Shown one piece after another: positions 44,164-53,077 of a stretch of 64,000 nt of DNA. Under the pieces are notes generated by a model. The model saw only the letters and a program-made list of their open reading frames with translations. It was not told the origin of the DNA and did no database searches. The stretch's first letter is position 1. The number at the start of each line of letters is the position of its first letter. The DNA comes from a bacterium (GTDB lineage Bacteria > UBA8248). Where the stretch lies: positions 1 to 64,000 of the forward strand of contig JAJDYR010000027.1 of assembly GCA_022825065.1 (NCBI GenBank). Direction: 5' to 3'. Position numbers and translations under genes: made by a program.

Positions 44164-44209
44164 GGGAATTCCTCCTCTTATAGACGATGACGGCCCTGGA
44201 GTGGGCCGA

Positions 44210-45163
44210 TCATCCGTTGTCCGTTTCGCCGACCTTCGTTCTCAGTTGCTTGATGAAGCCCATGATGCCCTCGGGCGCGAAGAGAACCACCACGATGTAG
44301 ATGCAGCCCACGACGGTCAGCGAGCGTTCGGTGAACATGTTCACGGAGTTGTCGAGAATGACGAATATGGTGGAGCCCAGGAGGGGGCCGGCCAGCGTGC
44401 CCGGTCCTCCCAGCGAGACCATCAGCAGGGCGTTGAACGAGGTCACCAGTTCGACGTCGGTCGGAGCGACGTAGCTGTTGTAGTAGACCCAGAGAAAACC
44501 GGCGAGGCCGCTGAAAAGGCCCGAGATCATGTAGATGATGAACTTGTGGAGCCATACGTTGTAGCCCAGGGCGCGCATGCGCGATTCACTCTCGCGGATC
44601 CCCACCATCGTCTTCCCGAAACACGAGTGAACGAGAACGGAGAAGAACAGGAAGACGCCCGCGGCCACGATGAGGGTGAAATAGTAGTAGGTGATCGTGT
44701 CTTCCATGAATAAGGGGCGGTCTATGCCCGCGATGCCGTTTTCGCCGCCGGTCATCGAGTCCCAGCGATAGGCGAGTCCCCAGATGAGCATGGCCAGGGC
44801 GAACGTGATCATCAGGAAATACACGTCCGACGCCCGCAGCGCGACGAGCGCGCAGATGGCCGTTACCACCGCCGCGGCGATGATCGCGACGACGAACGCC
44901 TCACCGAACGAAGCGCCGTAGGTCGCCGACATGATGGCCGTCGCGTAGGCGCCCGTGCCGAAATAGGCCGCGTGGCCCAGAGAGGCCATGCCGGTGTATC
45001 CGAGCATCAGGTCGAGGCTCAGGGCGAGGATCCCCCAGATCAGGCACTGGTTCAGGACGAGAACGGAGAACTCATCCACGAACAGCGGTGATGCGACTGC
45101 AAAAGCCAGGACTGCGGCAATCGCGATCACTCGGCCGCGGGTGGCCAGAAGTTCTCCCCTCAC
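44210..45163 (-). CDS. livM: Branched-chain amino acid ABC transporter permease LivM
   Basis: A 317-aa membrane protein with about eight to ten helices and the LivM family pattern SLDLMLGYTGMASLGHAAYF, GKTMVGIRESESRMRALGYN and MISGLFSGLAGFLWVYYNSY. The GTG start overlaps the livH stop by four bases. Pairs with LivH to form the translocation pore. Confidence 0.95.
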   Translation of the reverse strand: MRGELLATRGRVIAIAAVLAFAVASPLFVDEFSVLVLNQCLIWGILALSLDLMLGYTGMASLGHAAYFGTGAYATAIMSATYGASFGEAFVVAIIAAAVVTAICALVALRASDVYFLMITFALAMLIWGLAYRWDSMTGGENGIAGIDRPLFMEDTITYYYFTLIVAAGVFLFFSVLVHSCFGKTMVGIRESESRMRALGYNVWLHKFIIYMISGLFSGLAGFLWVYYNSYVAPTDVELVTSFNALLMVSLGGPGTLAGPLLGSTIFVILDNSVNMFTERSLTVVGCIYIVVVLFAPEGIMGFIKQLRTKVGETDNG

Positions 45164-46023
45164 ATCGCTCTCCCGAACAGCCCGGAGGGACGAATGGCGA
45201 GAATGACGGCCATCGGCAGGAACAGGGTGAAATACGCGAATTCGGGAAAGAAGGTTTTGCCCAGATTGTCGATGATGCCGACGAGCAGGCTGGCGACGAC
45301 CGCGCCTTTCAGGCTGCCCATGCCGCCCACGATGATGGCGACGAAGGCGAAGGGCAGGATCTCGAAGTCAAGCCCCGCCTGGATGCCGAGCCACGGAGCC
45401 GCCAGAACGCCGCTCATCCCGGCCAGGAACGAGCCGAGTCCGAAGACGAGGCTGAACACGACGGGCACGTTCACCCCCATCCCGCCCGCCATCTCCACGT
45501 CGTCGACGGCGGCTCTCACCGAGGAGCCGATTTTGGTCCTGCTCTCGAAGAACCACAGCGCCGCCGCCGTTACCGCGGCGAATACGATGAGGAACAACCT
45601 GTACATCGGGAAGGAGAACCCCCCGATCCGTCCCGTGCTGGCCAGGAACTTCGGCGCATCCATGCTGACCGGGTCAGGCCCCCAGATGACGAGAATCGCG
45701 TCCTGAAGAACGAGAACGAAGCCCATGGTGATGAGCACCTGGCCCAGGTCGTTTCCCTGAAGACGGCGCAGGAAGACGCGCTCGATCACGATGCCCATGA
45801 CGGCGATCGCGATTCCGCCGATCAGGATGGCGAGGAAAAAATTTCCCGTCTGCTTGAGGGTCGTGAGTCCGAAGTACGCGCCCACGAGGAAATAGGTCCC
45901 GTGCGTGACGTTGATGACCTTCATGACGCCGAATATCAGGGAGAGGCCCATGGCCAGCAGGAAGACGATGGCGCCGTAGGAGACGCCGTTGAATATCTGG
46001 GTGAGCCAGAAGGTCATACGCAT
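45160..46023 (-). CDS. livH: Branched-chain amino acid ABC transporter permease LivH
   Basis: A 287-aa membrane protein with about eight helices and the LivH signature (NGVSYGAIVFLLAMGLSLIF, GVMKVINVTHGTYFLVGAYF and PFAFVAIIVGGMGSLKGAVV). First gene of the liv operon; ATG 46023 is divergent from the amidase gene with 296 bases between them, a space that carries a putative operator at 46168-46191. Confidence 0.95.
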   Translation of the reverse strand: MRMTFWLTQIFNGVSYGAIVFLLAMGLSLIFGVMKVINVTHGTYFLVGAYFGLTTLKQTGNFFLAILIGGIAIAVMGIVIERVFLRRLQGNDLGQVLITMGFVLVLQDAILVIWGPDPVSMDAPKFLASTGRIGGFSFPMYRLFLIVFAAVTAAALWFFESRTKIGSSVRAAVDDVEMAGGMGVNVPVVFSLVFGLGSFLAGMSGVLAAPWLGIQAGLDFEILPFAFVAIIVGGMGSLKGAVVASLLVGIIDNLGKTFFPEFAYFTLFLPMAVILAIRPSGLFGRAM

Positions 46024-46167
46024 GTCCCCAGCGAAAGGGGTTCGGCGCGATGGAAGGAGGGACTGCGCCGGCAGTCAAGAATGCTGTATCTCTCCTTCCA
46101 GGGAAGAGGATGATATATATGGTATGAAAAGTATGCCCCGAACTATATCATAATCGTGTTAAAATGC

Positions 46168-46191
46168 AATGGTATGACCTTCAATACCATT
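46168..46191. promoter_or_regulatory. Inverted repeat operator between livH and the amidase gene
   Basis: Perfect 8-bp arms AATGGTAT and ATACCATT are separated by eight bases (GACCTTCA) in an AT-rich, divergent intergenic region. Core TGGT/ACCA symmetry is common for GntR-type repressors. The site could control the liv operon, the amidase gene or both. No regulator gene is next to it. Confidence 0.6.
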
Positions 46192-46319
46192 TGTGAAAAA
46201 TCAGGAATCCCGCGTGGGTCCGAGCGCATCGGGATGCGGGTCATCGGATAAAAGTGATTTTTTGACGGGAGATTTTTTCATTCCCGGGAGACAGGATCGG
46301 TTCCCAGGAGGGACACACC

Positions 46320-47747
46320 ATGAGCGAAACTGATATTTGCCGGCTGGAGCTTCACGAGCTTTCAGAACGAATCGGGGATGGTGAACTCTCTCCCGTGGAA
46401 GTGGTCGAGGCGTTTCTGCGCCGCATCGATTCGCTGAATCCCACCATCCTGGGCTTTCTCGAAGTGACGGCGGACGCCGCGCGGGCCGAGGCGAAGCGCG
46501 CGCAGGAGGAGATCGCCGCCGGCCGCAGGCTGGGTCCCCTGCACGGGGTTCCCTACGGGGTCAAGGACATCGTCGACACGGCGGGCGTGCGGACGACGCG
46601 CGGGTCGAGTTTCTTCCGCGACAACGTGCCCGAGGAGGACGCGGAATGCGTCGCCCGCTTGAAGCGCGCCGGCGCGATTCTGCTCGGTAAATGCCATACC
46701 CAGGAGTTCGCCTCGGGGCCGCTGAGCAAAAACGCCCACTTCGGCACGGCGCGCAACCCGTGGGACACCGGGCGCATGACGGGAGGCTCGAGCACGGGGT
46801 CGGGCGCCTCGGTCGCAGCGGGCCTTTGCCCGGCCGCCATCGGGACGGACACGGGCAGCTCCATCCGCGGGCCTTCGGCGCTTTGCGGGCTCGTGGGGCT
46901 CAAGCCCACCCACGGGCGGGTGAGCCTGCGCGGCGTGTGCCCCAACTGCCTGAGCTACGACCACGTGGGGCCGATAGCCCGCTCCGCACAGGACGCCGCT
47001 CTCTTCTTGCAGGGGATGGCGGGCTACGACGCGCAAGACCCCTACAGCCGCGACGTGCCGGTTCCCGATTTCTCCGCCCGGCTCGTGGAGGGCGCGGCGG
47101 GCTTGAGGGTGGGCCTTTGCCCCGGTCTTTCGGGCGATTTCGAGGCGGACGCGGAGGTCGTGCAGGCTTTCGATCGGGCCGTCGACGCCTTCCGGGAGTC
47201 GGGGGCGAGTGTCGAAACGCTGCCCTTCGACGACGCGGAGCGCCTGATGGCCGTCAGCCGCGTCATCATCCAGTGTGAGTTCGCCGAGTTCCACAGGCCG
47301 CTCTATGAGCAGGACCCCGACGGCTACGGCCCCTCGACGCGCGAGCGGGTGGAGGCGAGTCTCGCGGGCGCCGACCTGGACGAATACATCCGCGCGGGGC
47401 GCGAGCGGGAAGTGCTGCGGCGCAAGGTGCTCGATCTGTTCGAGGGGGTGGACGTCATCCTGACGCTCGCCCTGCCGTGCGTCGCCCCGCGGCTCGACGA
47501 CTTGATGGCCCATATCAACGGCGAGGAGGTGGATTACTCCCTGGGTTTGACGATGCCGTACCTCACCCACCAGAACCTGACGGGATTCCCGGCGGCGGTG
47601 GTGCCCACCGGGTTTTCGGAGAAAGAGGGCATGCCCATGTCGCTTCAGGTGATAGGCCGCCCCTGGGAGGAGGCGGAGGTGCTGCGCGCGGTCCACGCCT
47701 ACGAGACGGCGACGCCCGAACTGCGGAGCCGGCGTCCCGAGCTGTAA
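46320..47747 (+). CDS. Amidase-signature family amidase
   Basis: A 475-aa Ser-cisSer-Lys amidase. The catalytic Lys lies in YGVKDIVDTAGVRTTRG. The cis-Ser is in MTGGSSTGSGASVAAGL, and the nucleophile Ser is in GTDTGSSIRGPSALCGLVGL. KPTHGRVS follows as usual. ATG 46320 has GGAGGGACACACC upstream. Divergent from the liv operon; an imported amide may be the substrate. It could also be a GatA-like subunit, but no gatB/gatC is adjacent, so a stand-alone amidase is favoured. Confidence 0.92.
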   Translation: MSETDICRLELHELSERIGDGELSPVEVVEAFLRRIDSLNPTILGFLEVTADAARAEAKRAQEEIAAGRRLGPLHGVPYGVKDIVDTAGVRTTRGSSFFRDNVPEEDAECVARLKRAGAILLGKCHTQEFASGPLSKNAHFGTARNPWDTGRMTGGSSTGSGASVAAGLCPAAIGTDTGSSIRGPSALCGLVGLKPTHGRVSLRGVCPNCLSYDHVGPIARSAQDAALFLQGMAGYDAQDPYSRDVPVPDFSARLVEGAAGLRVGLCPGLSGDFEADAEVVQAFDRAVDAFRESGASVETLPFDDAERLMAVSRVIIQCEFAEFHRPLYEQDPDGYGPSTRERVEASLAGADLDEYIRAGREREVLRRKVLDLFEGVDVILTLALPCVAPRLDDLMAHINGEEVDYSLGLTMPYLTHQNLTGFPAAVVPTGFSEKEGMPMSLQVIGRPWEEAEVLRAVHAYETATPELRSRRPEL

Positions 47748-47754
47748 GGGGTTG

Positions 47755-47945
47755 TTGAAGAAGTCCTTGTCGGGGGATAAAGGCAACCCCCCCTACCCCC
47801 CCTTGTCAGGGGGGTAAAAAAAGAAAGCCCCCCTCCTCAGGGCGCAAGAAAAAGCAAAAGCCTCTCTACCGGCGTCGGGCGTTGCCTTTTCATACCCCCC
47901 TGACAAGGGGGGGTAGGGGGGGTTGGTTTTCAAGCCGAGAGCCCG
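47755..47945. repeat. Dispersed repeat cluster 6
   Basis: A full C-rich inverted unit: arms CCCCCCTACCCCCCCTTGTC (47788-47808) and the complement GACAAGGGGGGGTAGGGGGG (47902-47921) around 95 bases. Confidence 0.65.
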
Positions 47946-48007
47946 GGCCGCGCGCATGATTCGCTGATACAGGCGGCCCGGTACTGCCCAAGCAGAAGGA
48001 ACCAGGT

Positions 48008-49006
48008 ATGCAGATGAAAGCAGCCGTTTATCACGGACCGCGGGACATCCGGGTGGAGCAGGTGGAGCGGCCAAGCGCCGGCGAACATGACGTGTTGGTG
48101 CGCGTCAGGGCGTGCGGCATTTGCGGGTCCGACCTGCACATGTACCGCCTCGGCATGTTCGAGGTGCTGGGGCGGCGGATTGACGAGCGCCGCCGCATCA
48201 TGGGTCATGAACTGAGCGGTGAAATCGTCGAGGTGGGGGAGAAGGTGAGCGGTTTCCGGGTCGGGGACCGCGTCACCGGGCTGGGCCACGGCGGCTTCGC
48301 GGAGTACGTGCCGGTTCGCGTAAGCGAGCGCAGCCCGCACATCCTGCCGGAGTCCGTCAGCTTCGAGGAGGGCGCGACGCTCGAACCGCTGGCCACCTCG
48401 CTGCACGGCGTGTCCCTGGGACGGCCCGCCGCCGGTGAGACGGTGGTCGTGCTGGGCGCAGGCATCATCGGCTTGGGCTGCATCCAGGCCATCCGGGCGA
48501 GCGCCGACTGCCGCGTCATCGCCGTCGACGCTTCGGAACGCCGCCTGAGCATGGCCGAACGTCTCGGCGCCGACGCCGTCGTCAACCTGAGCGAAACCGA
48601 CCCGGTGGAAGCCGTGATCGAACTCACGGGCGGCGCCAGGCCGGTGGAGCGTTTCGGCGTACGAGGCGGCAACGCCGATCTGGTGATCGACTGCGCCGGC
48701 GCGCCGTCTTCGCCGAACCAGGGCCTGCTCATGCTGAAACAGGATTACGGCCGTCTGGTGCTGGTCGCCCTGTTCGAGCATTCTGCGGATCTGGATTTCA
48801 ACCAGGTGGTGCGCAAACACGTCGCCATCCATGGGTCCTGGACCTGGACCGGGGACGACTACCGCCGCGCCGTCGAGCTGGTCGAAAGCGGGGTGGTCCG
48901 GCGCGGGCCGCTGATTTCCCATGTTTTCGGACTGGATGAAGCTCCCGAGGCGTTCGCGGTTCAGGACAAGCCGGACGCGGCCATCAAGGTGATGCTGAAA
49001 CCCTGA
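48008..49006 (+). CDS. Zinc-type (MDR) dehydrogenase lacking the structural zinc site
   Basis: A 332-aa medium-chain dehydrogenase/reductase resembling threonine/sorbitol dehydrogenases. Catalytic zinc motifs are CGICGSDLHMYRLG and MGHELSGEIVEVG, followed by GATLEPLATSLHGV. The NAD site is VVVLGAGIIGLGCIQAI. The four-Cys lobe that binds structural zinc in most relatives is missing: after GLGHGGFAEYVPV there is no CxxCxxCx7C. ATG 48008; ribosome binding site AGAAGGAACC. An ATG at 48014 is also possible. Substrate: a polyol or hydroxy acid, undecided. Confidence 0.9.
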   Translation: MQMKAAVYHGPRDIRVEQVERPSAGEHDVLVRVRACGICGSDLHMYRLGMFEVLGRRIDERRRIMGHELSGEIVEVGEKVSGFRVGDRVTGLGHGGFAEYVPVRVSERSPHILPESVSFEEGATLEPLATSLHGVSLGRPAAGETVVVLGAGIIGLGCIQAIRASADCRVIAVDASERRLSMAERLGADAVVNLSETDPVEAVIELTGGARPVERFGVRGGNADLVIDCAGAPSSPNQGLLMLKQDYGRLVLVALFEHSADLDFNQVVRKHVAIHGSWTWTGDDYRRAVELVESGVVRRGPLISHVFGLDEAPEAFAVQDKPDAAIKVMLKP

Positions 49007-49067
49007 TATCTGCAGCAATTCGTTTCGCTTGCGTAGTCGGCGTCCCGCGCTCCTGGGGTTCGGCTGC

Positions 49068-49658
49068 CTAGTTTTCGTCTTTCCCCTTGCCGAGCAGTTC
49101 GTCTACCAACTCTTTGCGCTTATAGAGCAGCATCGCGGCGATGATGACGGTGAGGACCATCAGGGGGACGTCTCCCTTGCCGACGAAGATGGCGACGCCC
49201 GGCATCAGGAGGATGGCGATGAGTTCCGCGTGGTCGCGCCTGCCGGTCAGCGCGGAGATGAGCAGGGCGACGGTGGCGCAGATCACCAGGGTGAGCGGCG
49301 ATACGCCGAGCAGCGCGCCCGACGTGGTCGCCGTTCCGCGGCCGCCCCAAAACCCGTGAAACACGGGCAGTATCTCGCCGAGCACCACGCAGACGCAGGC
49401 CAGGGCGGCGATCCACGGGGAGTCGCTCATGTACCACGCGAAGCCCAGCGCCAGTTGCGCCTTCAGGAGGTCGGCGATGAAGACGAGCGCGCCCACGCCG
49501 TCACCCAGGACCATCCAGGCGTTCGCGAAGTCGAGGTTCCCGCTTCCGTATATGCGCAAATCGATCCCGCGCGCCTTGCCGGCGAACCAGGCCGCGGAAA
49601 CCGAGCCGATGTCGTAAGTGATACACCCCACGATGATGACAGGGACGAGAATTTCCAA
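49068..49658 (-). CDS. PlsY-like glycerol-3-phosphate acyltransferase (divergent)
   Basis: A 196-aa membrane protein with about six helices. It resembles PlsY (acyl-phosphate:glycerol-3-phosphate acyltransferase): YGSGNLDFANAWMVLGDGVG instead of the usual GSGNxGATN, and LGEILPVFHGFWGGRGTATTSG instead of GHxFPxFxxFkGGKGVAT. Overall layout and spacing agree, but several catalytic-loop residues are changed, so it may be a divergent member with an altered substrate. The gene is convergent with the dehydrogenase; ATG 49658 has CGGAGG upstream. Confidence 0.75.
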   Translation of the reverse strand: MEILVPVIIVGCITYDIGSVSAAWFAGKARGIDLRIYGSGNLDFANAWMVLGDGVGALVFIADLLKAQLALGFAWYMSDSPWIAALACVCVVLGEILPVFHGFWGGRGTATTSGALLGVSPLTLVICATVALLISALTGRRDHAELIAILLMPGVAIFVGKGDVPLMVLTVIIAAMLLYKRKELVDELLGKGKDEN

Positions 49659-49757
49659 GAAAACCTCCGGGCAAGAAAAATCACGGCTCCCTATTCTGCA
49701 GCATTCTCGCGCGCATGAAAAGCGGTGCGCGCCCAGTCGGAGCGTGAGACAAGAGCG

Positions 49758-49900
49758 ATGGGTGAGCGGATCGGTTATACCGGACCGGGCAAGACGGGGC
49801 CGGGCTTACCGGAGGTTCTGCTGGAAGACGGCCGCGAGGCCTGCGGCTTCGACGTGGACGAGGGCAAGGCCGGGGAGCAGGGAGGTCGTGTTTTTTGCGG
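49758..49900 (+). pseudogene. Remnant of a 3-hydroxyisobutyrate dehydrogenase-like gene
   Basis: The frame starting with ATG 49758 reads MGERIGYTGPGKTGPGLPEV, then EACGFDVDEGKAGEQGG. This follows the N-terminal NAD-binding motif of the family (G-x-GxxG, FDV) but with Pro/Lys substitutions in the glycine-rich loop, and the rest is replaced by repeat DNA. Only about 45 codons remain, so it is a truncated relic. Confidence 0.6.
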
Positions 49901-49959
49901 GGGCGTATCAAGCCTCTTCCCGGGTTTCGCCGAATCCGCCGCGGGCGGGGAGGTTTCGA

Positions 49960-50380
49960 AAATTACTCCCCCCTTGTCGGGGTGTTGAAAAAGCCCGTTT
50001 TGGAGCGAGTGGTATTGGGGGTTACGCGGCGGCACCCCTTCCTGCCGCGCAGACGGCCACAAAACCTCATCCTGAGTAGGCGCGCTTGCGCGCCGTATCG
50101 AAGGATGAAGGCGTTTCCCGTCGTGCGGAGCAATCGCTTCCGCATTGGTCGCGATTGTCCTTCGATACGCCGCCTTCGGCGGCTACTCAGGATGAGGAAG
50201 GTGGGGGCGGAGCTTGTCCCGAGCGAAGTCGAGGGGCCGCTACTCAGGATGAGGGAGATGTGATGACTTTTTCAACAGTCCCGATGCGGGAGGGTTTGGC
50301 GGAATCCATTTTCGCCTTCACCTGCTGCTTCGACCATCGAGGATGGGCGCGTTCTCCGGGTAGATGACGGCGCGTCCGGC
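49960..50380. repeat. Dispersed repeat cluster 7
   Basis: Holds GAAAAAGCCC...CTACTCAGGATGAGG units, an inverted pair of CCTCATCCTGAGTAGGCGCG (50063-50082) and GCGGCTACTCAGGATGAGGA (50179-50198), and a second CTACTCAGGATGAGGG unit (50230-50246). No gene. Confidence 0.65.
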
Positions 50381-50388
50381 GGGTCCGG

Positions 50389-51243
50389 CTATTTGTTCAG
50401 AATCTCTTTCTTTCGGCGCTGGAGGAAGACGCTGCGGATCAGGGCGTAGTAGTCCAGGGCGAGGGGGTCTTTCCTGAGCATTTCGATGGGTTCGATGAGA
50501 CGCTCGCGGGTGTCCACGCCCTCCAGGAGCCTCACCCCGAAAAGAAAGTCCGCCAGGTAGCGGGGGTGACCGAAGAAGATTTTCTCCGCGTCTTTACCGG
50601 CGGCGCCCGCGTAGTTGAGCGGATTGATAACGGCGTCTCCCACCTTGCCGAGGCCGTCGCGGACCGTCGATGGCCCCAGAATGGGCAGCACGAGGTAGAC
50701 ACTTTCCTCTACCCCCCACACGCCGAGAGTCTGGCCGAAATCCTCGTCGTGATATGGCACTCCGATACCCGTCGCCACGTCGAACAATCCCCCCACGCCC
50801 AGAGTGGTGTTGATCAAAAACCGGCTCAGGGTCATGCCGGCGCGGTCTCCTTCCCCCTGGAGGACGTCGTTCGCCAATACGAAGGGAGCGTTCAGGTTGC
50901 GCATGAAGTTGCGGAACGAATCGCGGATGGGTTTTGGAAAAATGGCCCGGTATATCTTCGCGAGCGGAAGGAATATGACGGCGTCGAGCGCCTCGTTGAA
51001 ATCGAAGACGGCGCGGTTGAAGTCCTCGAACGGGTCTATGGATTCAGTCGCTTGTTCCTCTTCGCCAGGATCGTGGTTCGAACTCCAGGCGATAGAAGCC
51101 GGAGCGATCAAAAGCGCGAGGCTCAAGGCCAGGGCGAGCAGGACGCGCGGCCGCTCATATCGCTGTCTGGTTCCTCTCGTCGGGCGGGACAATGGAATTG
51201 GCTCCGTTTTCAAGTCGTATCGCAACGCTGGAACATCGTGCAC
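50389..51243 (-). CDS. mlaA: MlaA/VacJ family outer-membrane lipid-asymmetry protein
   Basis: A 284-aa protein that removes phospholipids from the outer leaflet of the outer membrane. It has a basic N-terminus, a signal peptide (VLLALALSLALLIAPASIAW), then the MlaA pattern: DPFEDFNRAVFDFNEALD, YRAIFPKPIRDSFRNFMRNL, NDVLQGEGDRAG and RFLINTTLGVGGLFDVATGI. The usual lipobox Cys is not visible, so this member is likely anchored by the amphipathic part only. ATG 51243 is the only good start although its ribosome binding site is poor. It shows that the organism has an outer membrane. Confidence 0.9.
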   Translation of the reverse strand: MHDVPALRYDLKTEPIPLSRPTRGTRQRYERPRVLLALALSLALLIAPASIAWSSNHDPGEEEQATESIDPFEDFNRAVFDFNEALDAVIFLPLAKIYRAIFPKPIRDSFRNFMRNLNAPFVLANDVLQGEGDRAGMTLSRFLINTTLGVGGLFDVATGIGVPYHDEDFGQTLGVWGVEESVYLVLPILGPSTVRDGLGKVGDAVINPLNYAGAAGKDAEKIFFGHPRYLADFLFGVRLLEGVDTRERLIEPIEMLRKDPLALDYYALIRSVFLQRRKKEILNK

Positions 51244-51330
51244 CCGGGGTTATCTAAAAAAAACAGCGCGGAAAACATCATAGCTTGATAACCGGATGGA
51301 GACCAGAGAATTTTCAGGCGGTTTCGCTCT

Positions 51331-52320
51331 CTACGCCAGAGAACCTCCGCAGGAGGAGCCGGCCCCCGCCGTGCAGCCGAAGCAATGATCGCCCAGCAGA
51401 ATTTCCCGGCCCAGCAGTTCGGCGGGTGCGACGTCCCAGAGTTTCAGGGGCGTCCCGTTACCGAGGGACATGTCGAGCATCTGGTTGAAGTCGCAATCAT
51501 ACAGGACGCCGTCCCATCCCACGCTGATGAGGTTCCGGCACATCAGGTCGGGCAGCGTCCCGGGGTTGTAGGCTTCGCGCAGGGTGGTCATATAGGAATC
51601 CAGCTTGCCGCGCACCTTCAGATAGCTGGCGAAGCGGGTGATGGGCATGTTGGTGATGGTGTAGAGATGGTGAAAGCGGATGCCGTAGCGCTTGAGGAGC
51701 TCGCGCTTGTAGTCCGCCTCGAGCGTTTCCTGGGGCGGCGGGAGATTATCGTCCACGGGGTTGTAGACGAGGTTCAAGGCCAGGTCTCCCGGAGGGCCGA
51801 ACCCCGCCTCGTTCAAATCCCGGAGCGCGCGGATGGATTTTTCAAAAACGCCGTCTCCGCGCTGGGTGTTCACGTTTTCCTCGAGATAACAGGGCAGCGA
51901 GCAGATGAGCTCCACGCGGTTCTCGCGGTAGAAGTCGATCAGGTCCTCCTGGCCCGGCTCGTAGACGACCGTGAGGTTGCAGCGGACCATCACGTGACGG
52001 CCCTTGCGGCGGGCACTGGTGACGATGCGCCGGAAATGGGCGTTGAGTTCGGGCGCGCCTCCCGTGATGTCGACGTTGGGGATCTGCGTGTCCTCGAGCC
52101 ATTCGATGATGCGGCTCGCCGTCTCCCCGGTCATGATCTCCTTGCGATGCGGGCCCGCGCCCACGTGGCAGTGCGCGCATGTCTGGTTGCAGTATTTGCC
52201 CACGTTGACCTGCAGCGTGGAGAGTTCGGTGCGATCCAGGTGAGGAGCGTCCTCCCGGATGCGGTCCTGGAATTTTAATGCCCCGTTCGAGGACAGGGGC
52301 AGGGAAATGTGTGCGGGCAT
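51331..52320 (-). CDS. arsS: Arsenosugar-biosynthesis-type radical SAM protein (ArsS-like)
   Basis: A 329-aa radical SAM enzyme with the cluster motif YCNQTCAHCHVGAGP (CxxxCxxC) and a C-terminal Cys-rich end, HCFGCTAGAGSSCGG, which marks the ArsS/'Cys-rich' subfamily. In that family the enzyme adenosylates dimethylarsinous acid. Other stretches fit: ITGGAPELNAHFR, CNLTVVYEPGQEDL, LVYNPVDDNLPPPQ. Here both C-terminal Cys are encoded by normal Cys codons. No arsM is adjacent, so an arsenic role is inferred from the family. ATG 52320. Confidence 0.9.
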   Translation of the reverse strand: MPAHISLPLSSNGALKFQDRIREDAPHLDRTELSTLQVNVGKYCNQTCAHCHVGAGPHRKEIMTGETASRIIEWLEDTQIPNVDITGGAPELNAHFRRIVTSARRKGRHVMVRCNLTVVYEPGQEDLIDFYRENRVELICSLPCYLEENVNTQRGDGVFEKSIRALRDLNEAGFGPPGDLALNLVYNPVDDNLPPPQETLEADYKRELLKRYGIRFHHLYTITNMPITRFASYLKVRGKLDSYMTTLREAYNPGTLPDLMCRNLISVGWDGVLYDCDFNQMLDMSLGNGTPLKLWDVAPAELLGREILLGDHCFGCTAGAGSSCGGSLA

Positions 52321-52363
52321 CGTTTCTCCCGAGGAAATGGAATCGCCGGGCGGCGGATTCGGC

Positions 52364-52747
52364 TCAGGCGGTTCGCACCAGTTTTCTGCGAAGCGATTTC
52401 ATGCGTCTTCTCACGCGCTTGAGCTGAACGCCGTCTTTCGCCTCGATATGCTGATCCCGCATGCTCTTGAGAGTCTTGATCTGTTGCTTGACGGCGCTCC
52501 TGTCGATTTTGGAGGTGCGCTTCGCCTCGACCAGCGGAATGTCGTTTATCTCCTTGAGCGCCCGGATCAAGTGGGTTTTGTCCATCCCGTGGACGCCCGA
52601 GATCCTGCCGCCGTAGGCCAGGGCGGCTTCCTTGAGCTTGGGCACGTTCATCTTGTCAATCTCTTTGGCCGTCAGAACGGGGCCCGCCTGTTCAGGCGCC
52701 TCGTCTTGTTCCGGCGCTTCAGCTTCGTTTTTTTCTTCTTCCGCCAT
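52364..52747 (-). CDS. Rho N-terminal-domain-like small protein
   Basis: A 127-aa protein with a highly acidic N-terminus (EEEKNEAEAPEQDEAPEQ), then a helical Rho_N/SAP-like stretch KMNVPKLKEAALAYGG...GMDKTHLIRALKEIND, and a very basic C-terminus (RVRRRMKSLRRKLVRTA). Such domains bind nucleic acid, so an RNA/DNA-binding role is plausible. ATG 52747 has GAGAGG upstream. The stretch 52748-53077 beyond it holds no further gene that I can see. It precedes arsS by 43 bases on the same strand. Confidence 0.7.
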   Translation of the reverse strand: MAEEEKNEAEAPEQDEAPEQAGPVLTAKEIDKMNVPKLKEAALAYGGRISGVHGMDKTHLIRALKEINDIPLVEAKRTSKIDRSAVKQQIKTLKSMRDQHIEAKDGVQLKRVRRRMKSLRRKLVRTA

Positions 52748-53077
52748 TTTCCTCTCCAGTGAAGAACGATTTCACCCAGATGCGCAACGATGCGCTTTCA
52801 TGGGGGATGCTCCCGCAGAAACGGGCTGACCGCCAAACCTAGCAAAACGGGGTTCGATGATCAACGGCTTCGCGCGATAGCGGCCCGCCGGGGAACAGAA
52901 CGGGGAAGCCTTGCCGCCCCCGGGCGGGGGGAGCCGCCTCCCGGACCGGGGCGGGATAAATGTTCCGCCGATGCGCCGATAGTTCTTTTCGACTTGCCCG
53001 GCGGTGGCCGCAATGATAGAAGTTGATTATACGTTATCTTGCAGCGCGGGTTTCCACTGGACTGGAGAGGCGTGGCC

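Noticed and set aside
42883..44190. Long antisense frame opposite the liv binding-protein gene
   Set aside because: The sense frame has a signal peptide and family motifs; the antisense product is His/Glu/Arg-rich without any family pattern.
45088..46113. Long antisense frame opposite livH
   Set aside because: Glu/Asp/His-rich shadow of a transmembrane protein gene; livH has strong motifs on the other strand.
46362..47786. 474-aa antisense frame opposite the amidase
   Set aside because: The amidase frame has all catalytic motifs; the antisense product is Arg/His-rich noise.
51331..51390. Selenocysteine at the Cys-rich C-terminus of the ArsS-like protein
   Set aside because: All cysteines there are encoded by TGC/TGT and the stop follows the normal family end, so no UGA readthrough is needed.
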